This document shows positions 1-8,950 of a DNA stretch of 64,000 nucleotides, one piece after another; the stretch's first letter is position 1; every line of letters begins with the position of its first letter. The notes below the pieces were generated by a model. The model ran no database searches. It was not told the origin of the DNA and saw only the letters and a program-made list of their open reading frames with translations. The position numbers were made by a program, and so were the translations under genes. This stretch comes from UBA6019 sp035535055 (GTDB lineage Bacteria; Chloroflexota; Dormibacteria; Dormibacterales; Dormibacteraceae): NCBI GenBank assembly GCA_035535055.1, contig DATLQT010000053.1, positions 8,494-72,493 of the forward strand, in the 5' to 3' direction.

Positions 1-65
1 GGGCCGGATCCGCGTCGTCGCCGGTCCGCGGCCCGCCTGGCAGCTCTTCTTTGAGAGTTTGGTAG

Positions 66-141
66 TGGAGCGGGAGACGGGACTCGAACCCGCTACCTCA
101 ACCTTGGGAAGGTCGCGCTCTGCCAGGTGAGCTACTCCCGC
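66..141 (-). tRNA. tRNA-Gly (anticodon CCC), CCA encoded
   Basis: On the minus strand the sequence folds as a full cloverleaf. The acceptor stem is GCGGGAG/CTCCCGC, the D stem GCTC/GAGC, the anticodon stem CGACC/GGTTG with loop TTCCCAA (anticodon CCC), and the T arm GCGGG-TTCGAGT-CCCGT. The discriminator is U and CCA is encoded at 68-66. A TAGAAT -10-like hexamer lies 12 nt upstream (154-159). Confidence 0.95.
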
Positions 142-169
142 ACGTAACGGCTGATTCTACCGGCCGGCC

Positions 170-2698
170 CTACTCCCGCTCGGTCACTCCCTGCGCCTCT
201 GGGTGGAGGCCCTCCACGGTGGAGCGGACCAGGTCCACGTATTCAGCGAGCAGCCCGTCCACGCGGGACGGATCCTCGGTGGAGGCGATTACGTGGTACT
301 GGGGGTGGTCGGGGTCGGGCACGACCAGCGCCCAGCCCCCGTCGACGAAGACCTTCACCCCGTCGGTCAGGTCGACGCGGTCGCGAAGATGGCGCTCCAT
401 CACCGAGCGCATCACCCGGCCCTTCGCCTCCCAGGGGCAAAAGAGCATCTCCCGGCGGTAGCCGACCCGAGGAATGTCCTGCCGAACACGGTTCAACGAC
501 AGGCCCGTCGCCGCCATCAGTTCGAGTGCATGGGCGACGGTGAAGGCGGCATCGAAGGCGACCTGGAAGCCCGGCCAGGCGTACCCGCCGTTGCCGTCGG
601 AGGCGAGCACCGTCTCCTTGTGCTGCGCGCTTCGAAGCACCGCGCCGGGCGTCATCTTGGCGGGCAAGAAGCGGCCACCGAAGTGTTCGGCGATGAGACC
701 GAAGGCGAGCGAGGAGGACGCGGGGCCGACGATCATCCCCGAGTGGCGCCGGAGCTCGAGCTGCGCCAGCGCCGCGAAGGCGGTGTCGTGGTCGAGGACC
801 TCGCCCGACTCGTCGATCAGGAAGCAGCGCTCGCCGGGCGAGTCGATGAAGACACCCAGTCGGGCGCGGATGGCTCGGACGATCACGCCCATCTCCTCCA
901 GGCGCGATCGGAAGGCCTCGGCGCCCTGCGGCATCAGCGGCGGCTCGATCGACGCGTTGAGGGGGATCACCGTGCAGTTCATCTCCTCCAACACCCGGCC
1001 GAGGGCGTTGGCGGAGACGCCGTTGTCGTAATCGACCAGGACCTTGAAGCCGGCCGGGCGGACGAGCTCCAGGTCGAGCCGGCCGAGGAGGTCGTCGACG
1101 TAGCGGTCGATGACCCCGGCCGGGTAGCTGATGTTGCCCATCTCGTAGTGGCTGACGCGGCGGATGTCCTCCCGGAAGAAGAGGTTCTCGAGCCTGCGCT
1201 CCTGGCGCTTGTCGATGTCCAGGCCGCTGCTGTCGAAGATCCGGATGTCGACCGAGCGCGCATCGAGCGGCGAGTTCTGCACGTGGAGGGTGGCGGCGGG
1301 CCGCTGGTGGCGGGCGAAATGACGCGCGTTGGGGATGCTGATGGCGGACAGGTCGGCGATGCTCGACCCCGAGCTCAAGAGTCCGGCGATCAGTGCCCGC
1401 TTGATCATCCGCGAAGAGCGCGACCAGTCCCGGGAGATGGCCACCGTGCTCCCGCGCGCGGAGAGCCCCCCGATCGCGGCGCCGAGCTTGGCGGCGAACT
1501 CGGGCGTGAACTCGATGTTGGAGAGCCCGGTCAGTCCGTAGGAGGTGAAGAGCCCGCGCTTCCAAGAGCCGGCCCAGATGATCGACTCGTTGACGGTCGC
1601 GCCGGCCTCGATCTCCTTGTTGGGCCAGATCTTGACGTTGGCGTTGACGGTGGAGCCGGCGCCGATCACCACCTCGTCGCCGACCACGCTTCCCTCCTCG
1701 AGGAGCGTCGAGTTCTTCAGCCGGACGGCACGGCAGACCACGGTCCCTCGCAGGCGGCAGTTCTCGCCGATATAGACGTGGTTCCAGATGATCGAGTTCG
1801 AGATCTTGGTGCCGGCGTCGATGATGGCGTCGTCGCCTATCACCACCGGTCCGTTGAGCCAGACGCCGGAGGCCAGCCGGGTCGCCGAGCCGATCAGGGC
1901 CGGCCCCTCGATGCGGGCGTCGGGCGACACGTCGGCATCCTCTGCGATCCAGATCGAATCGCCCGCGCGCACACCCGGGATGTCCACCGCGACCTTGCCT
2001 TCGAGACAGTCGAAGTTGGCCTTGAGATAAGAGGCATGGCTGCCGACGTCCTCCCAGTAACCGTCGGCCACCCAGCCGTGGACGGGCTCGTGCTCCTTCA
2101 GCAGCCGGGGAAAGACGTCGCCCGACCAGTCGGTGACCTCCCCGGCCTTGAAGTAGTCGAACACCTCCGGCTCGAGGATGTAGATCCCGGTGTTGGCGAG
2201 GTCGCTGAAGACCTCGCCCCAAGAGGGCTTCTCGAGGAAGCGCTGGACCGCACCGTCGGCGTCCACGACAACCACGCCGTACTCCAACGGGTTGGGGACC
2301 GGCTTCAGCACGATGGTGGCCATCGACTTGCGCTGCCGGTGGAAGCGCACGGCAGCGGTGAGGTCGATGTCGGTGAGCGCGTCGCCGCTGATGACGACGA
2401 AGGTCTCTTTCAGCTGGTCCTCGGCCAGCCGGACCGAACCAGCGGTCCCCAGCGGGGAATCCTCGACCGAGTAGCTGAGGCTGACCCCCGAGTCGGACCC
2501 GTCGCCGAAGTAGTTGCGGATGCTCGCCCCGAGGTACTGCACGGTGGCCACCACCTCGCGGAGATGGTGCTTGCGGAGCAGCAGCAGGATGTGCTCCATG
2601 ATCGGCCGCCCGGCGACCGGCACCAGGGGTTTGGGGCGGGTGCTGGTCAGGGGTCGCAGGCGCGAGCCCTCGCCGCCGGCCATGACGACCGCCTTCAC
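170..2698 (-). CDS. Sugar-phosphate nucleotidyltransferase fused to a phosphomannomutase-like domain
   Basis: 842 aa from a GTG start. Residues 1-235 are a nucleotidyltransferase with the signature GGEGSRLRPLT and KPLVPV, which transfers a nucleotide to a hexose 1-phosphate. Residues about 245-375 are left-handed beta-helix hexapeptide repeats. The rest has the fold and length of an alpha-D-phosphohexomutase. The family is usually annotated mannose-1-phosphate guanylyltransferase/phosphomannomutase. The mutase part looks inactive: where TASHNP should be it has VQNSPLDAR, and the DGDGDR metal loop is replaced by DSPGERC. It may act as a regulatory or binding domain. Whether it makes GDP-mannose or ADP/UDP-glucose cannot be told from sequence, but the neighbouring glycogen genes make a glucose substrate possible. 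It is divergent from glgP, with 20 bp between them. Confidence 0.85.
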   Translation of the reverse strand: MKAVVMAGGEGSRLRPLTSTRPKPLVPVAGRPIMEHILLLLRKHHLREVVATVQYLGASIRNYFGDGSDSGVSLSYSVEDSPLGTAGSVRLAEDQLKETFVVISGDALTDIDLTAAVRFHRQRKSMATIVLKPVPNPLEYGVVVVDADGAVQRFLEKPSWGEVFSDLANTGIYILEPEVFDYFKAGEVTDWSGDVFPRLLKEHEPVHGWVADGYWEDVGSHASYLKANFDCLEGKVAVDIPGVRAGDSIWIAEDADVSPDARIEGPALIGSATRLASGVWLNGPVVIGDDAIIDAGTKISNSIIWNHVYIGENCRLRGTVVCRAVRLKNSTLLEEGSVVGDEVVIGAGSTVNANVKIWPNKEIEAGATVNESIIWAGSWKRGLFTSYGLTGLSNIEFTPEFAAKLGAAIGGLSARGSTVAISRDWSRSSRMIKRALIAGLLSSGSSIADLSAISIPNARHFARHQRPAATLHVQNSPLDARSVDIRIFDSSGLDIDKRQERRLENLFFREDIRRVSHYEMGNISYPAGVIDRYVDDLLGRLDLELVRPAGFKVLVDYDNGVSANALGRVLEEMNCTVIPLNASIEPPLMPQGAEAFRSRLEEMGVIVRAIRARLGVFIDSPGERCFLIDESGEVLDHDTAFAALAQLELRRHSGMIVGPASSSLAFGLIAEHFGGRFLPAKMTPGAVLRSAQHKETVLASDGNGGYAWPGFQVAFDAAFTVAHALELMAATGLSLNRVRQDIPRVGYRREMLFCPWEAKGRVMRSVMERHLRDRVDLTDGVKVFVDGGWALVVPDPDHPQYHVIASTEDPSRVDGLLAEYVDLVRSTVEGLHPEAQGVTERE

Positions 2699-2718
2699 GC
2701 CCCTATCCTAGTTGGGGC

Positions 2719-4782
2719 TTGATCGACGAACTGCACTCTCTCGCCCTGAACCTGCGCTGGAGTTGGGACCCGCGCATCCGCAGCCTCTTCGAGATCCTGA
2801 ACCCCAAGGCCTGGAGCGAGTCGCGCCACAACCCGGTCGCCATGCTGGTCAAGCTGGGTCCGGAGGGTGTCGCGGTCGCGACTGAGAGCGAGGATTTCAA
2901 GCGCGCGCTGGAGGTCGCCCGGGCCGCCGTCCACGAGCATCACGAGCACCGGCCTCCTTTCTACGACGCGCGTGCGCCGCTGGTCATCGGCTACTTCTCG
3001 CTCGAGTTCGGCCTCGCCGAGGCGCTGCCCATTTACTCGGGCGGCCTCGGCATCCTGGCCGGCGACCACCTGAAGGCCTCCAGCGACCTCAACCTGCCGC
3101 TGGTCGGCGTGGGCCTTCTCTACCGATGGGGCTTCGGACACCAGCGGATCACCCCCGAAGGCCAGCAGGCGGAGGAATACGTCGAGAACGTGGCGGACCT
3201 CCTGCCGGTCCGGATGGTCGAGTTCGACGGCAAGCCTTTGCGTGTCGAGGCCCCGATCGGCTCCGAGACCGTCCAGATCGGGGTCTGGCGCGTGCAGGTC
3301 GGCCGGATCCCGCTCTTCCTCCTCGACACCGACCTGGAGGAGAACCCGGCTCACCTGCGAACGATCACCGACCGCCTCTACGTGCCAGAGCCCGACCGGC
3401 GGCTCCGACAGGAGATCGTCCTCGGGATCGGCGGGATGCGGGCCTTGAAAGCGCTGGGCATCGCGGCCACCGTCTTCCATCTCAACGAGGGACACTCGGC
3501 GCTGGTCGGGGTGGAGCGTATCCGCGAACTGCGTAGCGAGAGACAGATGACCTTCGAGGAGGCCCGCCTGGTGGCCCGGGCGGGAATCGTCTTCACCACC
3601 CACACGCCGATCGCCGCCGGCAGCGACTTCTTCGACCCGGGACTGGTCTGGGACCTGCTCGGCCCCTACCTGAACCAGACCGGCCTCAGCTTCGAGCGCT
3701 TCATGGACCTCGGGCGGCAGCGGCCGGGTGACCCACGAGGTCAGCTGGTGTCGACATACCTCGCCCTGCGTCTGGCCGATTCCTCGGTCGGCGTCTCCCG
3801 CCTCCACGGCGCCGTCTCGCGGCGGCTCTGGCGGGACGCCTGGCCGGGCGTCAAGGAGCCCGCGGTCCCGATCGGCTCGGTCACCAACGGCGTCCACCTG
3901 CCGACCTGGGTCGCCGAGGAGATCGCCGTGCTGCTGCGCGAAACGGTCGCCTCGAACTGGTGGGAGCTGGGCCCCGAGGACCCGCGATGGGCCGGCGTCC
4001 AGTCGATTCCGGACGACAAGCTCTGGGAGATCCACCGCAAGCTCCGCTCGCGACTCCACGAGTACGCGGGCGCTCTTCGAGACAGCCAGCTGGACCCCGA
4101 CGCGCTGACGATCGCCTTCAGCCGCCGCTTTGCCCCCTACAAGAGGGCGACCCTCCTACTCCGCGACCGTCGCCGGCTCGCCAAGCTGCTCGGCGACTCC
4201 CACCGGCCGGTTCAGCTGATCTTCTCGGGCAAGGCCCACCCCGCCGATACGCCGGGCAAGTCGCTGCTCCACGACATCGTCGAGCTGGCGCGCTCGGAGC
4301 CGCGGGTGACGTTTCTCGAGGACTACGACATCGACGTAGCGCGTCATCTGGTGCAGGGAGCGGACGTCTGGCTCAACAACCCGCGGCGGTTCTTCGAGGC
4401 GAGCGGCACCAGCGGTATGAAGGCGGCCGCCAACGGCGTGCTCAACGTCTCCATCCTCGACGGGTGGTGGGACGAGGCGTACAGCCCCGAGGTCGGCTGG
4501 GCGATCCCCTCGGGAGCCACCCTCGACCGGCCCGAGACCGACGATTTGGCCGAGGCCGAGGCCCTCTACCGCCTGCTGGAGCGGGAGGTGGCGCCGGTCT
4601 ACTTCGACCGCGATGGGGGTGGCGTGCCACGACGATGGGTGGCGATGATGAAGGCGTCCATCCAGCGCCTCGCGCCCGAGTTCAGTGCCGGCCGGATGGT
4701 CCTCGACTATTTCGACCAGGCGTACGCACCCGCCGCCCGGCGGGCGCAACAGCTCCGGCTCCTGCCGGATTGGGGAGGTTGA
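2719..4782 (+). CDS. glgP: Alpha-glucan (glycogen/maltodextrin) phosphorylase
   Basis: 687 aa, GT35. It releases glucose 1-phosphate from alpha-1,4-glucan ends using PLP. The N-terminal DUF3417-type segment (ALNLRWSWDPRIRSLFE) marks the short bacterial/archaeal alpha-glucan phosphorylase subfamily, and the PLP-lysine motif EASGTSGMKAAANG is intact with Lys at about residue 568. The TTG start gives an N-terminus slightly shorter than family members, which often have 15-25 extra residues; the frame is open upstream but would overlap the divergent gene. It is followed 7 bp later by a DUF1330 gene. Its place opposite the glgE/glgB operon suggests it mobilises the glucan made by those enzymes. Confidence 0.93.
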   Translation: MIDELHSLALNLRWSWDPRIRSLFEILNPKAWSESRHNPVAMLVKLGPEGVAVATESEDFKRALEVARAAVHEHHEHRPPFYDARAPLVIGYFSLEFGLAEALPIYSGGLGILAGDHLKASSDLNLPLVGVGLLYRWGFGHQRITPEGQQAEEYVENVADLLPVRMVEFDGKPLRVEAPIGSETVQIGVWRVQVGRIPLFLLDTDLEENPAHLRTITDRLYVPEPDRRLRQEIVLGIGGMRALKALGIAATVFHLNEGHSALVGVERIRELRSERQMTFEEARLVARAGIVFTTHTPIAAGSDFFDPGLVWDLLGPYLNQTGLSFERFMDLGRQRPGDPRGQLVSTYLALRLADSSVGVSRLHGAVSRRLWRDAWPGVKEPAVPIGSVTNGVHLPTWVAEEIAVLLRETVASNWWELGPEDPRWAGVQSIPDDKLWEIHRKLRSRLHEYAGALRDSQLDPDALTIAFSRRFAPYKRATLLLRDRRRLAKLLGDSHRPVQLIFSGKAHPADTPGKSLLHDIVELARSEPRVTFLEDYDIDVARHLVQGADVWLNNPRRFFEASGTSGMKAAANGVLNVSILDGWWDEAYSPEVGWAIPSGATLDRPETDDLAEAEALYRLLEREVAPVYFDRDGGGVPRRWVAMMKASIQRLAPEFSAGRMVLDYFDQAYAPAARRAQQLRLLPDWGG

Positions 4783-4789
4783 TTCCGCC

Positions 4790-5077
4790 ATGGCCGCTTA
4801 CGTGATCGCCGACATCGACATCCACGATCCGGAGGGTTACGAGGACTACCGCACCCGGGTGCCGGCCACCATCACCGCTTACGGCGGGCGCTACCTGGCG
4901 CGGGGTGGGGCGATCACCCCCCTCGAGGGCGACTGGGAGCCCCAGCGCTTGGCGGTGCTGGAGTTCGAGTCATCCGAGGCGGCGCTCGCCTGGTACCGGT
5001 CGGAGGAGTACCGGCCCCTGCTCGCGATCCGCCAGGCGACGGCGACCTCGAAGCTCGTCTTGGTCGAGGGGCTATAG
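4790..5077 (+). CDS. DUF1330 family protein (dimeric alpha/beta-barrel)
   Basis: 95 aa. I chose the ATG at 4790 because GGGGAGG lies about 10 nt upstream and the family begins at this point (AYVIADIDIHDPEGYEDY). The features RVPATITAYGGRYLARGG and LEFESSEAALAWYRSEEY are typical of DUF1330, a small ferredoxin-like fold whose biochemical role is unknown. It sits 7 bp after glgP and is probably co-transcribed. Nothing links it to glycogen beyond position. Confidence 0.85.
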   Translation: MAAYVIADIDIHDPEGYEDYRTRVPATITAYGGRYLARGGAITPLEGDWEPQRLAVLEFESSEAALAWYRSEEYRPLLAIRQATATSKLVLVEGL

Positions 5078-5211
5078 GCGGGGCAGCCGTCCCGGGTCGG
5101 GGGCCGGATCCGGCTCTATCTCTATCGCACCTTTACAGGATGCTTGGCGCGCCGAGGATACAGGTGCTGAGATACCGGACCCCACGAGAGGGTGGGGGCT
5201 GGTGAACCAAG

Positions 5212-8200
5212 CTAGCTGACGAGGCCGACGGGGAGAACGCCTCGGCGGTCGCGGTTGGAGACGACTGCGGTCCGGTAGAGCTCGATGTACCGCCGGGCCG
5301 ATTGCGCCCAGCTCACGTCCTGGAGCATGTCCCTGCGCACGAGCCGCTCCCACGTCTCGGGGTGCCGGTGGGTCTCGGCCGCACGCACGACGGCGGCGAA
5401 GAGCTGCCAGGGGTCGTAGTCGGCGAACATGAACCCCGTCCCCTCCCCCGTCGCGGGGTCGAAGTCGCGCACCGTGTCGACCAGCCCGCCGGTCGCGCGC
5501 ACCACCGGGATCGTCCCGTAGCGCATCCCGATCAGCTGGCCGAGGCCGCAGGGCTCGAAGCGCGAGGCCATCAGCACCATGTCGGCCCCGGCATAGATCA
5601 ACTGCGCCAGGTGGTGGTCGAACCCGATCGAAGCCGAGACCTGGTCGGGGCGCTGCTCGGCAGCGACCCGGAAGAGATCCTCGTAGCGACGCTCGCCGGT
5701 CCCGAGGACGACGAACTGGTGGCCCTGGGCGACGATCGCCGGCAGCGCCTGCTCGACCAGGTCGAGGCCCTTCTGGTCGTAGAGCCGCGAGATCATGGCG
5801 ATGATCGGCGCCTCGGTCTGGGCGAGTCCCAGCACCGACCGCAGGGCCGCGCGGTTGAGCTTTTTGGCGGTCGGCTCCGCGGCCGTGTAGTGGTGGGGGA
5901 CGGCGGGGTCGTGCTCGGGATCGAAGAGCTCGGTGTCGATGCCGTTGACGATGCCGTGCAGCTTGTGAGCGTTGCGCTTCAGCATCGTGTCCATGCCCTC
6001 GCCGTATTCGGGCTCCTGGATCTCCTCGGCGTAACGCTCGCTGACCGTGCTGATGATGTCCGCGAAGTGCATCCCACGCCCCAGGAGGTTGACGATGTCG
6101 TCCAGGTGCGGCACACCGATCTTGAGGAGGCCCTGCGATTCCAGGCCGGCTAGGTGGAGGGCGCCGGAACCGAAGACGCCTTGGAAGGCCAGGTTGTGGA
6201 TGGTGAGGACCGACGCGATCCGCGACAGCGCCGGGTCCTGCGAGTGGTGGACCTCGAGCAGGTTGGGGACCAGCGCGGTATGCCAGTCGTGGACGTGGAT
6301 CACGTCGGGCAGGAAGCCGAGGGGCTGGAGCATCTCGAGCAGGGCGCGGTTGAAGTAGATGAAGCGGGCATCGTCGTCGCCGTAGCCGTAGATGCCGTCG
6401 CGGTCGTAGAGCTGCGGACAGTCGACGAAGTAGATGGGCACATCTCCCATCCGACCCTCCAGGATCGAGCAGACGATGGTCTGCGAACCGAGCGGCACGG
6501 GCAGCTCTTCGATCACCGTCCGCAGGCCGTAGAGCTCGGTGCTGATCTGCCGGTAGCGAGGCATCACCACCCTGACGTCCTGGCCTAGCCGGCGGAGCTC
6601 TTTGGGCAGCGAGGCGGCGACGTCGGCGAGGCCGCCGGTCTTGGCAAAGGGCGACACCTCGGCCGCGGCGAGGAGGATCTTTAGAGGCTCGCGCGAGGGG
6701 TCGACGCCAAGCACGAGGGGACCCGGGACGCGCAGCCCGAGCGACCCGCTGGGCGGCACCCGCTCAAGTTCGGCGCCGGCGCGCGCCACGGCCATAGAGA
6801 ACTCGAGCGGCTCGCCCGCGGCCTTGTCGAGCCGCTCGAAGGGGATCGAGACCACCAGCGCCTGGCCGGCCGGGAGTCGGGCCTGGTGGACTGGTTCGCC
6901 GGTTCGCTCCCAGCCGCCAATCCGGTGCACGGAGAGCAGCGCCGCGTCGGGCTCGAAACGAATCTCGGCCGCGTAGCCGGGCTCGAAACCGAGGTCCGCC
7001 GAGCTGACCGGGGGCAGCGGCAGCCGGGTCCTCTCCTGGGCCTTCTCCGCGTCGGTAAGAGGCGCTCCGGAGAGGTAGAGCCAGTAGGAGACCCCGCTCT
7101 CCGCCAGCTGACCCGGGGTCCTCGAGCTCTCGATCTTCAGGTGGAGCGCCAGCTCATCCGAGCCGTAGTAGAGGCGGGAGACGAGGCCGCTCGGCCGATG
7201 TAGCGCGCCGAACCCGCTGGACACCTCGAAGCGACCCGCCTGGGCCCAGGCCGCGTCGTCGGGTCCGTGCGGCGTGAACTCGTTGGCCGGCCGCTGGAGG
7301 TTGACCTGGCCCTCCTTGACGATGATCGGCTCGAAAAGGCGGCTTGGCGGCTTCGCCTCCAGGATCTTGTAGACGTTGCGCAGGTGGAGCCGGAACTGGT
7401 TGTCCCACATGACGTCCATCCCGGAGTCGTGCCGGCGGGAGAACCACCAGTACCAGTCGGAGCCCTCGGTTATCAGGATCTCCCGCCAGGCGGCGGCCAG
7501 CGCCTCCTGGTTCTTCGGGTGGGTGCGCGCGTACTCGTCAAGCCAGTCGCGGGTCTCAGCCAGGAGGTCCCAGGCGACCGTGTGCTCGGGATCGCCGATC
7601 CAGGTGTCGAGGCTGCCATTGATCCAGCTGCCGGTGAAAAGCCTGTGCAGGGGGCGCCGCTCGTGGCTCGTCCGGAGGAAGTCGCCCACCGTCGTGCACT
7701 CGACGTCGGAGCTGGCGTCCAGCTCGGTGTAGAGCGCATTGAGGAAGTCGTGCCCGTCGCGGGGATAGAACTCCCAGGCATTCTCGCCGTCCAGAGCCAC
7801 GGTGACGAGGAAGTCGCGGTCGCCCTGCTGCTCCTGGATCCACCGAAGGCGGCCCATGAAATCGCTCACCGCGTCTCGGGCGGACATCCGGTAGTAGTCG
7901 AAGCCGACGAGGTTGCTCAGGACCTTGTCCCGGAAGACCATCGCTACCTCGCGGCCCTCGCGCTCGATCCGGTAGGGCTCGTAGAGAAGCTCCGGGCTCT
8001 GCATCCTGCCCTCGCCGTCGCGGGGCAGCCCTCCTTCCAGCGACCGAGCGAGCACGTCCTCGTCGGAGATCATCCATTCCAGCCCCGCCTGGATAGCCAT
8101 CCCGGCGACCGACTCGCCGACCGCCATCTCCGAGGGCCAGAGCCCGCGCGGGCGGTGCCCGAGCAGCCGCTCGAAGGTCGACAGCCCCAGCCCGATCTGC

Positions 8201-8922
8201 TGCTCGGCGTCCTCGCGATGGGAGAAGTGGCGGTGGGGCAGCTCGATGCCTGGCGACGCCGTCCGGGCGGAGTCGACGTGCGCGATGAGCGGCAGGATCG
8301 GGTGGTAGTAGGGCGAGGTGGTGAGCTCGATCTGGCCGGAGTCGGCCATCGCCCGGTACTTGGGGATGACCGCCCGGACCATCTCCAGCTGGGCGGCGAA
8401 GAGAATCTCCTTGTCCGCCTCGCTGAAGTCGCGATCCTTGATCTTGAGTGCGGACAGCCGGCTGTCTCGGTCGACCCAGGCAGGGTCGCACCAGGCGAGG
8501 TTCGACCAGACCTGGAGGTCGCGCATGTCGTCGACGTCGAAGGCGCCCGCGTCCGGCTCACGCCCGGCCAACTCCAGGTAGCGGGGTGACTGCTGGACGC
8601 GCAGTGCCGTCGGTGACTCGCGCAGCCAGCGGATCAGGAAGGTGCGCTCCTCTTGGCTCAGCTCGTCCGCGGGCCGCCGGCAGAGGTTGAGGAAGAGGTC
8701 GGTCGCCTCGCCCCGTCCGTATTCGTCGACCTGCGCGAGCAGCGACGGGACGAGGTTGAAGGTCTGCTTCACATGCGGGTAGCCGTCGAGCAGCGCGACC
8801 ATCTTGTGGTAGTCCTTGACCGCGTGCAGCCGCACCCACGGCAATAGGTAGGTGTTGGTCAGGTCGTCCTTGTAGTAGGGCTGGTGCATGTGCCAGACCA
8901 GCGCCAGTCGAATGGGCTTCAC
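5212..8922 (-). CDS. GH57 glycoside hydrolase/transferase - glycogen synthase (GT5) fusion
   Basis: 1236 aa, GTG start. Residues 1 to about 430 are a GH57 domain (WHMHQPYY near the N-terminus, putative nucleophile Glu in LWPSEMAVGE, acid Asp in VALDGENAWEFY), as in amylopullulanases, 4-alpha-glucanotransferases and GH57 branching enzymes. An acidic beta-rich linker with a carbohydrate-binding look spans about 540-735. From about 742 to the end is a complete bacterial glycogen synthase: AAEVSPFAKTGGLADV (KTGGL binds the ADP-glucose phosphates), DVIHVHDWHTALVPNLL, and SRFEPCGLGQLIGMRYG near the C-terminus. One chain may therefore elongate from ADP-glucose and also cut or transfer alpha-glucan. 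It is the last gene of the operon, 28 bp after glgB. Which GH57 activity it has is undecided. Confidence 0.9.
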   Translation of the reverse strand: MKPIRLALVWHMHQPYYKDDLTNTYLLPWVRLHAVKDYHKMVALLDGYPHVKQTFNLVPSLLAQVDEYGRGEATDLFLNLCRRPADELSQEERTFLIRWLRESPTALRVQQSPRYLELAGREPDAGAFDVDDMRDLQVWSNLAWCDPAWVDRDSRLSALKIKDRDFSEADKEILFAAQLEMVRAVIPKYRAMADSGQIELTTSPYYHPILPLIAHVDSARTASPGIELPHRHFSHREDAEQQIGLGLSTFERLLGHRPRGLWPSEMAVGESVAGMAIQAGLEWMISDEDVLARSLEGGLPRDGEGRMQSPELLYEPYRIEREGREVAMVFRDKVLSNLVGFDYYRMSARDAVSDFMGRLRWIQEQQGDRDFLVTVALDGENAWEFYPRDGHDFLNALYTELDASSDVECTTVGDFLRTSHERRPLHRLFTGSWINGSLDTWIGDPEHTVAWDLLAETRDWLDEYARTHPKNQEALAAAWREILITEGSDWYWWFSRRHDSGMDVMWDNQFRLHLRNVYKILEAKPPSRLFEPIIVKEGQVNLQRPANEFTPHGPDDAAWAQAGRFEVSSGFGALHRPSGLVSRLYYGSDELALHLKIESSRTPGQLAESGVSYWLYLSGAPLTDAEKAQERTRLPLPPVSSADLGFEPGYAAEIRFEPDAALLSVHRIGGWERTGEPVHQARLPAGQALVVSIPFERLDKAAGEPLEFSMAVARAGAELERVPPSGSLGLRVPGPLVLGVDPSREPLKILLAAAEVSPFAKTGGLADVAASLPKELRRLGQDVRVVMPRYRQISTELYGLRTVIEELPVPLGSQTIVCSILEGRMGDVPIYFVDCPQLYDRDGIYGYGDDDARFIYFNRALLEMLQPLGFLPDVIHVHDWHTALVPNLLEVHHSQDPALSRIASVLTIHNLAFQGVFGSGALHLAGLESQGLLKIGVPHLDDIVNLLGRGMHFADIISTVSERYAEEIQEPEYGEGMDTMLKRNAHKLHGIVNGIDTELFDPEHDPAVPHHYTAAEPTAKKLNRAALRSVLGLAQTEAPIIAMISRLYDQKGLDLVEQALPAIVAQGHQFVVLGTGERRYEDLFRVAAEQRPDQVSASIGFDHHLAQLIYAGADMVLMASRFEPCGLGQLIGMRYGTIPVVRATGGLVDTVRDFDPATGEGTGFMFADYDPWQLFAAVVRAAETHRHPETWERLVRRDMLQDVSWAQSARRYIELYRTAVVSNRDRRGVLPVGLVS

Positions 8923-8950
8923 GAGCCCACCACGGTAGCTGCCAAGGACG

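Noticed and set aside
203..2722. 839-codon plus-strand open frame opposite the nucleotidyltransferase gene
   Set aside because: Rich in Asp, Arg, Gly, Val and His with no domain, as expected for the antisense of a GC-rich gene; the minus-strand gene has full family motifs.
5160..5200. CCCCAC...GTGGGG hairpin after the DUF1330 gene as a terminator
   Set aside because: No run of T follows, and the stem is short; not enough to call.
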